DNA of 64,000 nt from Pseudomonas viridiflava (GCF_900580865.1 NZ_UTBZ01000140.1:310001-374000); one strand, 5' to 3'. Counted from the stretch's first letter, positions 35,570 to 44,399 are shown. The notes: generated by a model not told the origin, from the sequence alone. Translations and numbers: made by a program.

Positions 35570-36633
35570 GAGCGGAGCAATTTTCCACGGCGGTGCTGGA
35601 TTGGTTCGACCGCCACGGCCGCCACGATCTGCCTTGGCAGCAGGACATCAACCCGTATCGGGTGTGGGTGTCGGAGATCATGTTGCAGCAGACCCAGGTC
35701 AGCACCGTGCTCAATTACTTTGACCGTTTCATGGCCGCGCTGCCGACGGTCGAAGCGCTGGCCGAAGCCCCCGAAGACGAAGTGCTGCACCTTTGGACCG
35801 GGCTCGGTTACTACACCCGTGCGCGCAATTTGCAGAAGACTGCGAAGATCGTCGTCAGCCAGTACGGTGGCGAGTTTCCGCGTGACGTTGAAAAGCTCAC
35901 CGATCTGCCGGGCATTGGCCTGTCCACCGCTGGCGCCATCGCCAGCATCAGCATGGGCCTGCGCGCGCCGATTCTCGACGGCAACGTCAAACGCGTGCTG
36001 GCGCGCTTTACTGCGCAAGAGGGCTACCCCGGCGAGCCGAAGGTCGCCAAACAACTCTGGGCCAATGCTGAGCGCTTTACGCCGCACGAACGGGTCAACG
36101 CCTACACCCAGGCGATGATGGATCTCGGTGCCACACTCTGCACGCGCAGCAAGCCAAGTTGCCTGCTGTGTCCGCTGGAGCGTGGTTGCGAAGCGCACAT
36201 GCTCGGTCTCGAAACCCGCTACCCGATCCCCAAGCCGCGTAAAGCCATCCCGCAGAAGCGCACGCTGATGCCAATGCTGGCGAACGACGAAGGTGCAATT
36301 CTGCTTTACCGTCGTCCTTCAACGGGTTTGTGGGGCGGTTTGTGGAGCTTGCCGGAACTCGATGACCTCGACGACCTGCAACATCTAGCCGATCAGCACT
36401 CGCTGACCATGGGCGAGCAGCAGGCATTGCCGAGCCTAGTCCACACGTTCAGCCATTTTCAGCTGTCCATCGAACCCTGGCTGGTTCAGGTGCAGGAGGC
36501 TGCCCATCACGTGGCCGAGGCCGACTGGCTCTGGTATAACCTCGCCACCCCGCCGCGCCTGGGCCTCGCCGCCCCGGTCAAAACCTTGCTCGAACGCGCG
36601 GCCGCCGTCTTGAATGCAGGAGAGTCGCCATGA
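35566..36633 (+). CDS. mutY: Adenine DNA glycosylase (MutY)
   Basis: Removes adenine opposite 8-oxoguanine. 355 residues: catalytic Glu in WVSEIMLQQTQVST, helix-hairpin-helix LPGIGLSTAGAIAS with the catalytic Asp in PILDGNVKRVLAR, the four cysteines of the iron-sulfur cluster in CTRSKPSCLLCPLERGC, and a C-terminal MutT-like 8-oxoG recognition domain (TGLWGGLWSLPELDD). Start and stop overlap neighbours by four bases each, giving an asmA-mutY-yggX operon. Confidence 0.97.
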   Translation: MRAEQFSTAVLDWFDRHGRHDLPWQQDINPYRVWVSEIMLQQTQVSTVLNYFDRFMAALPTVEALAEAPEDEVLHLWTGLGYYTRARNLQKTAKIVVSQYGGEFPRDVEKLTDLPGIGLSTAGAIASISMGLRAPILDGNVKRVLARFTAQEGYPGEPKVAKQLWANAERFTPHERVNAYTQAMMDLGATLCTRSKPSCLLCPLERGCEAHMLGLETRYPIPKPRKAIPQKRTLMPMLANDEGAILLYRRPSTGLWGGLWSLPELDDLDDLQHLADQHSLTMGEQQALPSLVHTFSHFQLSIEPWLVQVQEAAHHVAEADWLWYNLATPPRLGLAAPVKTLLERAAAVLNAGESP

Positions 36634-36902
36634 CCCGCACCGTAATGTGCCGTAAGTACAAAGAAGAACTGCCCGCGCTGGACCGCGCTCCATTCCCGGG
36701 CGCCAAAGGTCAGGATATCTTCGACCACGTCTCGGCCAAGGCCTGGGCTGACTGGCAGAAACACCAGACCCTGCTGATCAACGAAAAGCGTCTGAACATG
36801 ATGAACGCCGAAGACCGCAAATATCTTCAGGGCGAAATGGACAAGTACTTCTCCGGCGAGGAATACGCCAAGGCCGAAGGCTACGTTCCGCCTGCAGAGT
36901 AA
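36630..36902 (+). CDS. yggX: Fe(II)-trafficking / oxidative-damage protection protein YggX
   Basis: 90 residues with the family N-terminus MTRTVMCRKYKEELPALDR containing the conserved Cys7 and GQDIFDHVSAKAWADWQKHQTLLINE. YggX protects labile iron-sulfur clusters and fits beside mutY, itself an iron-sulfur enzyme dealing with oxidised DNA. Start overlaps the mutY stop (ATGA). Confidence 0.96.
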   Translation: MTRTVMCRKYKEELPALDRAPFPGAKGQDIFDHVSAKAWADWQKHQTLLINEKRLNMMNAEDRKYLQGEMDKYFSGEEYAKAEGYVPPAE

Positions 36903-36967
36903 AACCTGCAAAATCGGGGGTCGGATCGTAAGCGACGGAATTAATTTAAGAAATTTTAAAAAAGTCG

Positions 36968-36996
36968 TTGACGTAAATCCGAAAAACCCTTTTAAT
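36968..36996 (+). promoter_or_regulatory. Promoter of tRNA-Phe
   Basis: TTGACG (36968-36973) and TTTAAT (36991-36996) are 17 bases apart, ending ten bases before the tRNA 5' end. Confidence 0.8.
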
Positions 36997-37006
36997 GCGC
37001 CCCGTT

Positions 37007-37082
37007 GCCCAGATAGCTCAGTCGGTAGAGCAGGGGATTGAAAATCCCCGTGTCGGCGGTTCGATTCCGTCTCTGGGCACCA
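37007..37082 (+). tRNA. tRNA-Phe (GAA)
   Basis: A 76-nt cloverleaf with encoded CCA. Acceptor GCCCAGA pairs with TCTGGGC, the anticodon arm GGGGA-TTGAAAA-TCCCC shows anticodon GAA, and the T arm carries GGTTCGATTCC. A terminator follows directly. Confidence 0.98.
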
Positions 37083-37091
37083 AATACCGAA

Positions 37092-37122
37092 AACCCTGAA
37101 TCGCAAGATTCAGGGTTTTTTT
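37092..37122 (+). terminator. Terminator of tRNA-Phe
   Basis: AACCCTGAATC-GCAA-GATTCAGGGTT, an 11-bp perfect stem, followed by a run of T. Confidence 0.93.
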
Positions 37123-37662
37123 ATGCCTGCGATTTGATAAGCCGTCCCTCACCCCCTCTTGCAGTGCTTTTGCTGGCCATTATTTTGATGTTAGGCTCCG
37201 TCAGCTTTTCCGGCAGGTCATTGTTGACTGCCCGGAATAATCGCCGGGCACTTCAGCCCTGACGATCAGCATTTAACGCATCACCCAATTAACGCACTCC
37301 GCGCCCTCCAGCATCGGGAATCTACCGAGGTTGTTGCAGGCACCCGGACAGTTGCGTCTGCGAGCAGGAACGCTCGCAGAACTAACACCCATCAAAAAGT
37401 TGTCATGGAGGACAAGACCTCAGCGCAGGTCATCTGCTGTTGTTTCAGCTGTCAGGCAAGCGACAGCAAACACTGACCAGGCATTCAGCATTTGTTTGAA
37501 CTGTCGCGTCACAGCGCCCTGTGCCCTCCTGAAAAAACCAAACCTGTATCAACTCGCCCACGTCCGCATCATTGCGTGCGCTCGGCACGCATTGCAGCAT
37601 CGAAACAGCCAACAGCTCCCACAAAAAATATAAGGGGAGCGGATACGACAGGGATGTAAACA
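37123..37662 (+). promoter_or_regulatory. Long leader with CsrA/RsmA-type sites before the oxygenase gene
   Basis: 540 bases without a credible gene. A 9-bp hairpin TCTGCGAGC / GCTCGCAGA shows AGGAAC in its loop (37357-37380), a second one TTGTC / GACAA shows ATGGAG (37400-37415), and ACAGGGATGT (37648-37657) covers the ribosome-binding site six bases before the next ATG. The last matches the ten-base core ACARGGAUGU of the CsrA SELEX consensus completely. GGA in loops plus a site over the ribosome-binding site is the usual layout of Gac/Rsm-controlled messages. Where transcription begins is not known. Confidence 0.5.
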
Positions 37663-38742
37663 ATGACCGAAGTCCTACAACACACTAATAAAACCGTTGA
37701 GTCTTTAGTTGAACAGGAAGTCAGAACTTTCAGTTTTGATAAGCAACAAGCAACGCTGCTGCGCACCTTCTCTGAAGAACTGGCAGCAATGGGCGGACCC
37801 CAAGCCGCTGGCGCCAAGTCCAAAGCCTCGCTGGCAGCGACTGAGTTGAAGTTTTCATTTTCCAAAGATCAATCCGAACTGCTTGGCGCTTACTCCGACG
37901 GCCTGGTTTCCCTGCTGATCTTTGAGGGGATGCAATCATTCACCGACACTAGCCCTCCGGATGAACTGCCCGACCTGGCCGCTCTGGAGAATCGTCACGA
38001 CGTACTTTGTCTGGCGGCACGCAATCAGATTCTGTTGAAACTGGTGGATAACAGCTCCTTTGCCTACGACATGGACAACGAAGGCAAACTGGTCCGCCTC
38101 GTCGCCAACTTCAAGGGCGGCGGACTGACCAAAATCAATGATGAACCGGAAATCAAAGAGCTGAGTTCCCACTCCGGCCTCGCGCTCGGCCCGCACACTG
38201 AAGCGCCGTACTGGTGCGCGGTGAACGCGCAAGACGGGCACTCGCCCTCGCCATCATCGTTGATACTCTCGGCCCTGTGGAATCCAAGCCTGGAGCCCAC
38301 CTCGGTAATTCCGTTGCCACCTCTGCTGGACGAAATCGGTGTCACCGGATGCCTGGCACTGACGACTGGCAGCTTTCAGTTCACCCGCAGCGACTCCTTC
38401 GTCAACGGCAAAGGCGAAGACGGCCGCAATGTTTCGATTCTGGAGTTTGATGACAACGTCGGATTCGCCGCGCGATTCAATTCGTACCGCTTTTCGGTCA
38501 ACGACAACGCCTCGGACTTTGTAAAAACGGCTTACTCCGCGCTTTGCCAAAGCGTGAGTCAAGCAACACCGGTGCAATACACGCTGACGCAAGAATCGGC
38601 CATGGTGATCAATAACGTCCGGGCCCTGCATTGTCGCGATGTCATCAAAGACAACCGACGTGTATTGGTGCGGATCTTCGGCTTGTCGAAGTTTTCATCC
38701 CCCATTGTCATTTCAGACGATCCGCTGCTGATTCAGGGCTGA
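37663..38742 (+). CDS. Clavaminate-synthase-like Fe(II)/2-oxoglutarate oxygenase
   Basis: 359 residues, cytoplasmic. The iron-binding triad can be read as His178-x-Glu180 in GPHTEAPYW and His323 in NNVRALHCRD; an HxE rather than HxD pair is characteristic of clavaminate synthase-like enzymes. The C-terminal DNRRVLVRIFG carries the arginine expected to hold 2-oxoglutarate. The first 60 residues are predicted helical and unfamiliar. Substrate unknown; relatives hydroxylate or desaturate amino acid derivatives in natural-product pathways. Followed by a TSUP permease and an alpha/beta hydrolase, and preceded by an RsmA-like site on the ribosome-binding site. Confidence 0.75.
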   Translation: MTEVLQHTNKTVESLVEQEVRTFSFDKQQATLLRTFSEELAAMGGPQAAGAKSKASLAATELKFSFSKDQSELLGAYSDGLVSLLIFEGMQSFTDTSPPDELPDLAALENRHDVLCLAARNQILLKLVDNSSFAYDMDNEGKLVRLVANFKGGGLTKINDEPEIKELSSHSGLALGPHTEAPYWCAVNAQDGHSPSPSSLILSALWNPSLEPTSVIPLPPLLDEIGVTGCLALTTGSFQFTRSDSFVNGKGEDGRNVSILEFDDNVGFAARFNSYRFSVNDNASDFVKTAYSALCQSVSQATPVQYTLTQESAMVINNVRALHCRDVIKDNRRVLVRIFGLSKFSSPIVISDDPLLIQG

Positions 38743-38818
38743 TATTTAGCGCACGTCAAAGCTGCAGAATGGCCAGTCATGTGGATGGCTGGCCAATAAC
38801 TATAAAAGGGAAAATGTA

Positions 38819-39610
38819 ATGGCTTGGGATGTAATTGGCATGTTGGCGCTCGTGGCTTTTTGCGCCGGTTTTTTTGATGCGATTGCCGGCGGCGGCGGTT
38901 TGATTACTTTGCCTGCCTTGTTTCTGGCCGGTGTCGACCCGATCAGTGCGATTGCCACAAACAAGTTCCAGGCTGCGTCGGCGACTATTTCAGCCACAGT
39001 CACGTTCGCTCGCAAAGGCATGATTGAGTGGCGCGAGGGGCGCTTCCTGGTTATCTGCGCGTTCCTGGGTGGCGCCAGCGGGGCACTCTTGGTCAGTTCT
39101 ATTGATAAGCGCTATCTGGAAGTGTGTGTACCCGTGATGCTTATTCTGGTGGCGATCTACTTTGCGCTCTCGCCGAAACTGGCCAATGAGGATCGACGCA
39201 AGCGAATCGGTATTCTGCTGTTCTCGTTCACTGTGGCGCCGATTCTGGGCTTCTACGACGGTATCTTCGGTCCGGGTGTAGGTTCGTTCTTTATCGTTGG
39301 TTTTGTGCTGCTCTGCGGGCTTGGCATGATGCGGGCCATGAGCTTCACCAAACTGGCCAACGCCTCCTGCAATCTGGGTTCGCTATCAGTCTTCATCACC
39401 AAAGGCGTGATCATCTGGCCGATCGCGATTGCCATGGCGCTGGCGGCCTTCCTCGGCGCACAACTGGGCGCAAGAGCGGCTGTCCGGGTCGGCCCACGCT
39501 TGATCAAACCCATGTTGATCGTGGTCTGCTGCGCCCTGGCGATCAAGCTGCTGAGCGTGGAGACCAATCCATTGCGTGTTGCAGTCCTGCACACCCTGGC
39601 AGCCCTGTGA
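38819..39610 (+). CDS. TSUP (TauE/SafE) family permease
   Basis: 263 residues with seven to eight hydrophobic segments and the repeated TSUP signatures FFDAIAGGGGLITLPALFLAG-like N-terminal motif and its counterpart GFYDGIFGPGVGSFFIVGF in the second half. The family exports or imports organosulfur anions, sulfite or small carboxylates; the substrate here is unknown. Its GTGA overlap with the hydrolase gene and closeness to the oxygenase gene (76 bases) suggest that they form one unit. Confidence 0.87.
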   Translation: MAWDVIGMLALVAFCAGFFDAIAGGGGLITLPALFLAGVDPISAIATNKFQAASATISATVTFARKGMIEWREGRFLVICAFLGGASGALLVSSIDKRYLEVCVPVMLILVAIYFALSPKLANEDRRKRIGILLFSFTVAPILGFYDGIFGPGVGSFFIVGFVLLCGLGMMRAMSFTKLANASCNLGSLSVFITKGVIIWPIAIAMALAAFLGAQLGARAAVRVGPRLIKPMLIVVCCALAIKLLSVETNPLRVAVLHTLAAL

Positions 39611-40467
39611 TCAATCGGTTGGCGTTGACCGGCGCGTCTCGACTTCGGTCCCGATTGCAGTTCGACGAGGCGCCAACCGGCCCTGAGTTTTTCTTTGCGC
39701 AAACCTTCGCCGGCTATCAACTGGAGGGGCGGGTACTGGCCGACGCGGCCGGGGAAACGTCAACGCCGAAGGTGCTGGCCATTCACGGCGCCCGCTCTGA
39801 CTATTCGCGACTCAACGCCATCCTGCATCCCTTGCAGGCACTGGACATTGCCAGCCTGAGTTTCAATCTCTCCGGCCACAACCCCGGCGCCGACATCGCC
39901 CTCGAACGCACTTCGCTGGCGCAGAACCTTCAGGAGGCCTTGCAGTTTGCCGATCATCTTGGCGGCGAACTCAACACGGTGATCGGACATAGCCTGGGGG
40001 GCGCACTGGCGCTCAAGGTAGCGCAAGCGCATCGCGCTTCAGTCAGGCGCATCGTGCTGTTCTGTCCGGCCCTGTACGCGGAGGCGTCCTGGCAGCAACC
40101 GTTTGGTCCACCGTTCAAACGTGCCATTTCTGTGCCTTACGGTTTTCTCGACTCGACATCGCTGGAGTTCCTGCGCACGTTCGACGGCGAGGTCTTGCTG
40201 ATTATCGGCGAATACGATGGTCTTCAGGCAACCACTTTTGGCGGGATCGCTGGTACGTCTGCCGGAACGCAGCAAATCGGCGCGCGCGCGATCAACAGCG
40301 CGATTCCGTACGAAGTCATCGAGGCTGTTGAAAAGAGTCTGGCCCCTCATCAGCTCAGAAAAATCATGCTGCCGGGCTGCGATCATGCTGTATCGACATG
40401 GCTCAGGGAAAACCCGCTGCGCGCCGCAGAGTTGGCGAACGAGATAGCCCGGTTCGTTAATGCCTGA
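39607..40467 (+). CDS. Alpha/beta hydrolase (oxygenase-TSUP cluster)
   Basis: 286 residues from a GTG that overlaps the TSUP stop by four bases. Readable triad: nucleophile Ser in VIGHSLGGALAL, Asp in LIIGEYDGLQA and His in PGCDHAVSTW; oxyanion region in LAIHGARSDYSRL. No signal peptide, so cytoplasmic. The fold covers esterases, thioesterases and acyltransferases; context hints that it releases or processes the oxygenase product, which is inference. Confidence 0.82.
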   Translation: MINRLALTGASRLRSRLQFDEAPTGPEFFFAQTFAGYQLEGRVLADAAGETSTPKVLAIHGARSDYSRLNAILHPLQALDIASLSFNLSGHNPGADIALERTSLAQNLQEALQFADHLGGELNTVIGHSLGGALALKVAQAHRASVRRIVLFCPALYAEASWQQPFGPPFKRAISVPYGFLDSTSLEFLRTFDGEVLLIIGEYDGLQATTFGGIAGTSAGTQQIGARAINSAIPYEVIEAVEKSLAPHQLRKIMLPGCDHAVSTWLRENPLRAAELANEIARFVNA

Positions 40468-40509
40468 TCGCTACTTTACCGCCACAATGGAAAACAGGTC
40501 ACAAGCGTC

Positions 40510-40863
40510 ATGAACCAAAGGAAAACCCGCGTCCCCCTGCCCCACCCGCCGCCCTATCGCCCAAGTCGCGTGACTTACTGGCTGACTGTTCTCGTTGCTC
40601 TGCTGATTACTTTAGCTATCGGGTTGTCGATCTGGATGCTGGTCGACAGCTGGATCACCGGCTCTATCACCACCAATAATCGCGGCCCGCGCAGCACTTA
40701 CACCCTGGCCCTGCAGCCTCGGCGGTTCTGGTTCGAGTTTTTCTGGCAGAGCGTTGGCACAGTGTTTCTGCTGGCAGTGGGTGTGTTCGGCGTATGGATC
40801 TATCGCAAAGTGCAAGAGCCCGTGCACACGCCGAAGAGCAAGCGCCGTGCAAAAAAAACCTAG
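40510..40863 (+). CDS. Small membrane protein of unknown function
   Basis: 117 residues with two membrane segments, VTYWLTVLVALLITLAIGLSI-type (about 22-46) and WQSVGTVFLLAVGVFGVWIY (about 78-97), and basic ends (PLPHPPPYRPSR; KSKRRAKKT). I recognise no family. It converges on the lipoprotein gene with a four-base overlap. Confidence 0.65.
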   Translation: MNQRKTRVPLPHPPPYRPSRVTYWLTVLVALLITLAIGLSIWMLVDSWITGSITTNNRGPRSTYTLALQPRRFWFEFFWQSVGTVFLLAVGVFGVWIYRKVQEPVHTPKSKRRAKKT

Positions 40864-41147
40864 AGCGTATTGATGTAATCGATCGGCAGCAGAACCGTAT
40901 CCAGCGCGGCATCCACTGGCAGAGATACAACGGTGATGACCGGACAGACAATCATCATGTAACAGACGATCGCCGCCGGCATGCCATCGCTACCCCCGCC
41001 ACGCACACCGAGAAGATGAAGATCGCCGTCAACCCCTCGGTAATACTGGGCGTCGGACAAACCGTCATTCAAACGCCCGATAAACGTTCCGCAGCCGGCC
41101 AACTGCAATACCAGGCCTGCAACAACAGCACGCAAAATCCCTTTCAA
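40860..41147 (-). CDS. YceK/YidQ family lipoprotein
   Basis: 95 residues with a lipoprotein signal (VVAGLVLQLAGC, lipidated Cys near residue 19), then GTFIGRLN and the C-terminal family segment VCYMMIVCPVITVVSLPVDAALDTVLLPID. This is the usual form of the small YceK/YidQ (DUF1375) lipoproteins, function unknown. Stop shared with the convergent membrane-protein gene. Confidence 0.85.
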   Translation of the reverse strand: MKGILRAVVAGLVLQLAGCGTFIGRLNDGLSDAQYYRGVDGDLHLLGVRGGGSDGMPAAIVCYMMIVCPVITVVSLPVDAALDTVLLPIDYINTL

Positions 41148-41395
41148 ACCAGCGCTTCCCTACGTCACAAAAGATGAGGCGCGGGATTGTACCCGCGCTC
41201 AGGCTTTGCAATCATCACGACTCACGAGCATGTACGAAAAGGACTACAGACCCTTTCAGTCTGACGCCTCTTTCAGAGGCAACTTCCTGCAATACCAATC
41301 CCCTCTTCCTTCCGACTTCACCGGGTCGCCCGACATACCCACGCAGCAACTCTTGGCATGCTTTGAGGCCTGTTTCCAACGATGTGGAAGAGCCG

Positions 41396-42454
41396 ATGAG
41401 CCCGCTAAAACCTGCTGACACGCAAGACCCGAAAATCGATTCGTTGCTGGGGGAGCTGGGCGAACTGATTCGCCAGGCGCGGCAAAAAGTGCTGCGTGCG
41501 GTGGACACGATTCAAGTGCAAACCTGCTGGCAGATCGGCAGGCATATTGTCGAGTTTGAACAAGAAGGCGCCCAGCGTGCGGGCTATGGAAAACAGCTGA
41601 TTGGCCTACTGGCGAAGGATCTGACTGGGCAGTTCGGAAAAGGCTTTGATGAAACCAATTTGTGGAAGATGCGCCTGTTTTATCAAAAATTTCCAATTCG
41701 AGACGCACTGCGTCCCGAATTGAGCTGGACCCACTACCGCCGTCTACTGCGGGTTGAAAGCGAGAAAGCCCGCCACTGGTACATGGACGAATGCGCCAAC
41801 CTGAACTGGTCAAGCCGCGCCCTCGATCGCCAGATCCTCACGCTCTACTACGAGCGGCTTCTCATGAGTCGCGACAAAGCCGATGTGATCGAAGAAGCCA
41901 CCACCAACATCGAAGCAATGAAATGCAACCCGCGTGAATTCATTCGCGATCCCGTCATGCTCGAATTTCTCGGTCTGCCCTCGGCAGGCAAGGTCAGGGA
42001 AAGCGGTCTCGAACAAGCTCTGATCGACCATCTACAGGGCTTTCTGCTAGAGCTGGGCAAAGGCTTTTCCTTTGTCGCCCGCCAACAACGCATCAGTACC
42101 GACGGCGTCGATCTGTACATCGATCTGGTGTTCTACAACTACCTGCTCAAATGCTTTGTGATCATTGATCTCAAACGCGGCAAGCTCAGCGCCCGCGATG
42201 TCGGGCAGATGGACATGTATGTGCGCATGTACGACGAGCTCATGCGCAGCGAGGGCGACAAGCCGACAGTCGGGATTATTCTGTCTGCCGAGAGCAACGA
42301 CTCGGTGGCGCGCTACTCAATGCTCAAGGGCAATGAGCAACTGTTTGCCAGCAGTTACAAGACGATCCTGCCGAGTGAAGACGAGTTACGCGCGGAACTC
42401 AATCGCGAGCAGGCCTTGATCGAAGAGCGCAGGCTCACTCAATCCACCGAGTAA
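41396..42454 (+). CDS. YhcG-type PDDEXK nuclease (DUF1016)
   Basis: 352 residues from the ATG at 41396 preceded by GGAAG. The N-terminal winged-helix/DUF1016_N region runs through YGKQLIGLLAKDLTGQFGKGF and SWTHYRRLLRVE; the C-terminal nuclease domain (about 230-340) contains GVDLYIDLVFYN and FVIIDLKRGKLS, the D...(D/E)xK core. YhcG proteins are stand-alone or associated with restriction and defence loci; no partner gene is visible. An open frame of 74 codons upstream is not protein-like. Confidence 0.88.
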   Translation: MSPLKPADTQDPKIDSLLGELGELIRQARQKVLRAVDTIQVQTCWQIGRHIVEFEQEGAQRAGYGKQLIGLLAKDLTGQFGKGFDETNLWKMRLFYQKFPIRDALRPELSWTHYRRLLRVESEKARHWYMDECANLNWSSRALDRQILTLYYERLLMSRDKADVIEEATTNIEAMKCNPREFIRDPVMLEFLGLPSAGKVRESGLEQALIDHLQGFLLELGKGFSFVARQQRISTDGVDLYIDLVFYNYLLKCFVIIDLKRGKLSARDVGQMDMYVRMYDELMRSEGDKPTVGIILSAESNDSVARYSMLKGNEQLFASSYKTILPSEDELRAELNREQALIEERRLTQSTE

Positions 42455-42522
42455 AACTTGCGGATTGTTGCCGGGCGGCGCTGAGACTATCGTTGTCAGC
42501 TTACTCTTCAAGGTCGACCGGC

Positions 42523-43497
42523 ATGAGCTGTCAGGACACACCCGCAAGGCAAGACATGCAGTCAGGGTCGCCGACCTTGACTGCCGAGCAAGGTGAGCCT
42601 TTCAAAGAAGCTGCCGCCGACGGCTTTGCACTTGGCGGTTTCACCTGGCGTCAGTTTTTGCCTGATAGCCAACGCCCGGTAGTGATCATCAGCGCCGCCA
42701 CGTCGGTACGTTGCCGCCACTACTCGCGTTTCGCGGCTTATCTGTTCGCAAACGGCTTCGACGTGATGACCTACGACTACCGCGGCATCGGCGAATCACG
42801 ATCCGCGTCGATCAAAGGCTTGAACGCCTCGTGGACAGATTGGGGCGCACTGGATTTCGAAGCGATGCTCAAACGCGCGCAACGAGAGTTTCCCGGGCAG
42901 CCGATCGATGTGGTCGGCCACAGCTTTGGCGGTTGCGCGGCGGGCCTGGGCGAGTCCGGGCAGGTTATCCGACGGCTGGTCACCGTCGGCGCGCAGTTCG
43001 CCTACTGGCGCGATTACGCGCCGGAACAGCGCTGGCGCATGTTCGGCAAATGGCATGTGGTGATGCCGTTGTTGACGCTGTTCTGCGGCTTTTTCCCCGG
43101 CAAGCGACTCGGCTGGCTGGAAGATACGCCGACAGGCGTTGTACGCGACTGGAGCATGCCTGCCGCGCGTTACGAACGGCGCCCAAGTGGTCGCGCGCTG
43201 ATGAAAAAGACCGGCGCCCTGCCCTTCGCCAATGTCCGCGCGCAGACTCTGGCCATCAGCATCAGCGACGATCCCTACGGCACAATTGCGGCGATCGAAC
43301 GCCTGCTTGGTTACTTCAGCAACGCAGCCAAAACCCACTTGCGCATCGAGCCGCAGGACATCGGCGAACAACAAGTCGGACATTTCGCCTTTTTTCGCAG
43401 CGCATACCAAGCCACACTATGGCCCATCGCTCTGACCTGGCTGCAAACCGGCGCACTGGCCCCCGACACACCCGGGCGGCAAGTCCCGCGCAGTTGA
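42523..43497 (+). CDS. Alpha/beta hydrolase (serine aminopeptidase-like)
   Basis: 324 residues if the ATG at 42523 is used; an ATG at 42556 is equally possible. Signatures: ISAATSVRCRHYSRFAAYLF, MTYDYRGIGESR, nucleophile in VVGHSFGGCAAG, acid in ISISDDPYGTIA and His in QVGHFAFFR. The set matches the YpfH/serine aminopeptidase S33 group of unknown substrate. Separate from its neighbours (68 bases after the nuclease gene, 29 before the next). Confidence 0.8.
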   Translation: MSCQDTPARQDMQSGSPTLTAEQGEPFKEAAADGFALGGFTWRQFLPDSQRPVVIISAATSVRCRHYSRFAAYLFANGFDVMTYDYRGIGESRSASIKGLNASWTDWGALDFEAMLKRAQREFPGQPIDVVGHSFGGCAAGLGESGQVIRRLVTVGAQFAYWRDYAPEQRWRMFGKWHVVMPLLTLFCGFFPGKRLGWLEDTPTGVVRDWSMPAARYERRPSGRALMKKTGALPFANVRAQTLAISISDDPYGTIAAIERLLGYFSNAAKTHLRIEPQDIGEQQVGHFAFFRSAYQATLWPIALTWLQTGALAPDTPGRQVPRS

Positions 43498-43526
43498 GCC
43501 CCTCTTAACGCACGACGGAACACATC

Positions 43527-43940
43527 ATGGCCTCCGCCAACAAGCAGCAGAAACGCGCCACCCGGGCCAAAGCCAAGGCCAAGCAAAACCGCACCAAACG
43601 CGCTGAAACGCCGGTCGAACTGGACCCGAACGACGACCGCATCGACTTCGAGTCGGTGGACCTGACCGAGCTGTTCAAGAAAATGATCGACGCCGAGAAG
43701 ATCAGCCAGCAAGCGCTGTGCACCGCGTTCCTCGAAGACCCGTTGCTGGAACTGGTCTACGAGCAGGAAGGCGAAGAAGGCGCGATGGATTTCATCCTCG
43801 CCGCGCTGATCGAGTATCGCCAGTGGTCGCAGGAAACCGACGAGGCCGGCGCGCTGGCGTGGATCGAATCCCCGGCCTTCCAGGCCGACTATGTGGCGGC
43901 GTCCGACGCGATCGCCGCGCAAACCCAACAGAAGAACTGA
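43527..43940 (+). CDS. Small protein with KQQKRA basic N-terminus (paralogue A)
   Basis: 137 residues. A very basic N-terminal segment, MASANKQQKRATRAKAKAKQ, is followed by an acidic, helical domain (FESVDLTELFKKMIDAEKIS, AMDFILAALIEYRQWSQETD, ALAWIESPAFQADY). The same layout recurs in the next gene, six bases downstream, so this is a tandem duplication. Function unknown; a basic head on an acidic body could bind nucleic acid or ribosomes. Confidence 0.75.
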   Translation: MASANKQQKRATRAKAKAKQNRTKRAETPVELDPNDDRIDFESVDLTELFKKMIDAEKISQQALCTAFLEDPLLELVYEQEGEEGAMDFILAALIEYRQWSQETDEAGALAWIESPAFQADYVAASDAIAAQTQQKN

Positions 43941-43946
43941 GTCCCC

Positions 43947-44399
43947 ATGGCATCCCTGAACAAACAACAGAAACGCGCCAAACGCGCCAAGGCCAAAGCC
44001 AAGCAAATCCGTATGGTCGGCCGCAAGCCGCTGGAACAGGACGAAGACCTCGACCACCTCGCCGAGCCGGTGCCGGAATACGTCCTGGCGATGTTCAGCA
44101 AAATGCGCGACGCCGAAGCCGTCAGCCGCAATGAAATGCTGCTGACGCTACTGCGCGAACTGGCGTTCGTCATCGTTGACCATCCAGAGCTGCTGGACAT
44201 GGAAAACGCAGACAACGAAGGCATGGCCGCCACCCACCTGGCCGCCGACATGCTGATCGACTATCGCATGTGGGCCGAAGGCGTAACGATCGAAGAGGCC
44301 CAGGCCTGGCTGAGCGAGCCACAGTTCATCACCGATTTCGGGGTTGCGCTGGATGCTTATGGCAAGTCGGTTGAAGGCACCGAACCCAAGGCCGAGTAA
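43947..44399 (+). CDS. Small protein with KQQKRA basic N-terminus (paralogue B)
   Basis: 150 residues. N-terminus MASLNKQQKRAKRAKAKAKQ is almost identical to that of paralogue A; the rest has kept only the pattern (MFSKMRDAEAVSRNEMLLTL, LAADMLIDYRMWAEGVT, AQAWLSEPQFITDFG). Thus the head is strongly conserved and the body has diverged. I know no assigned function. Confidence 0.75.
   Translation: MASLNKQQKRAKRAKAKAKQIRMVGRKPLEQDEDLDHLAEPVPEYVLAMFSKMRDAEAVSRNEMLLTLLRELAFVIVDHPELLDMENADNEGMAATHLAADMLIDYRMWAEGVTIEEAQAWLSEPQFITDFGVALDAYGKSVEGTEPKAE

Noticed and set aside
37331..37633. 100-codon frame in the leader of the oxygenase gene
   Set aside because: Arg/Ala-rich without recognisable domain or ribosome-binding site; the region is better read as an untranslated leader.
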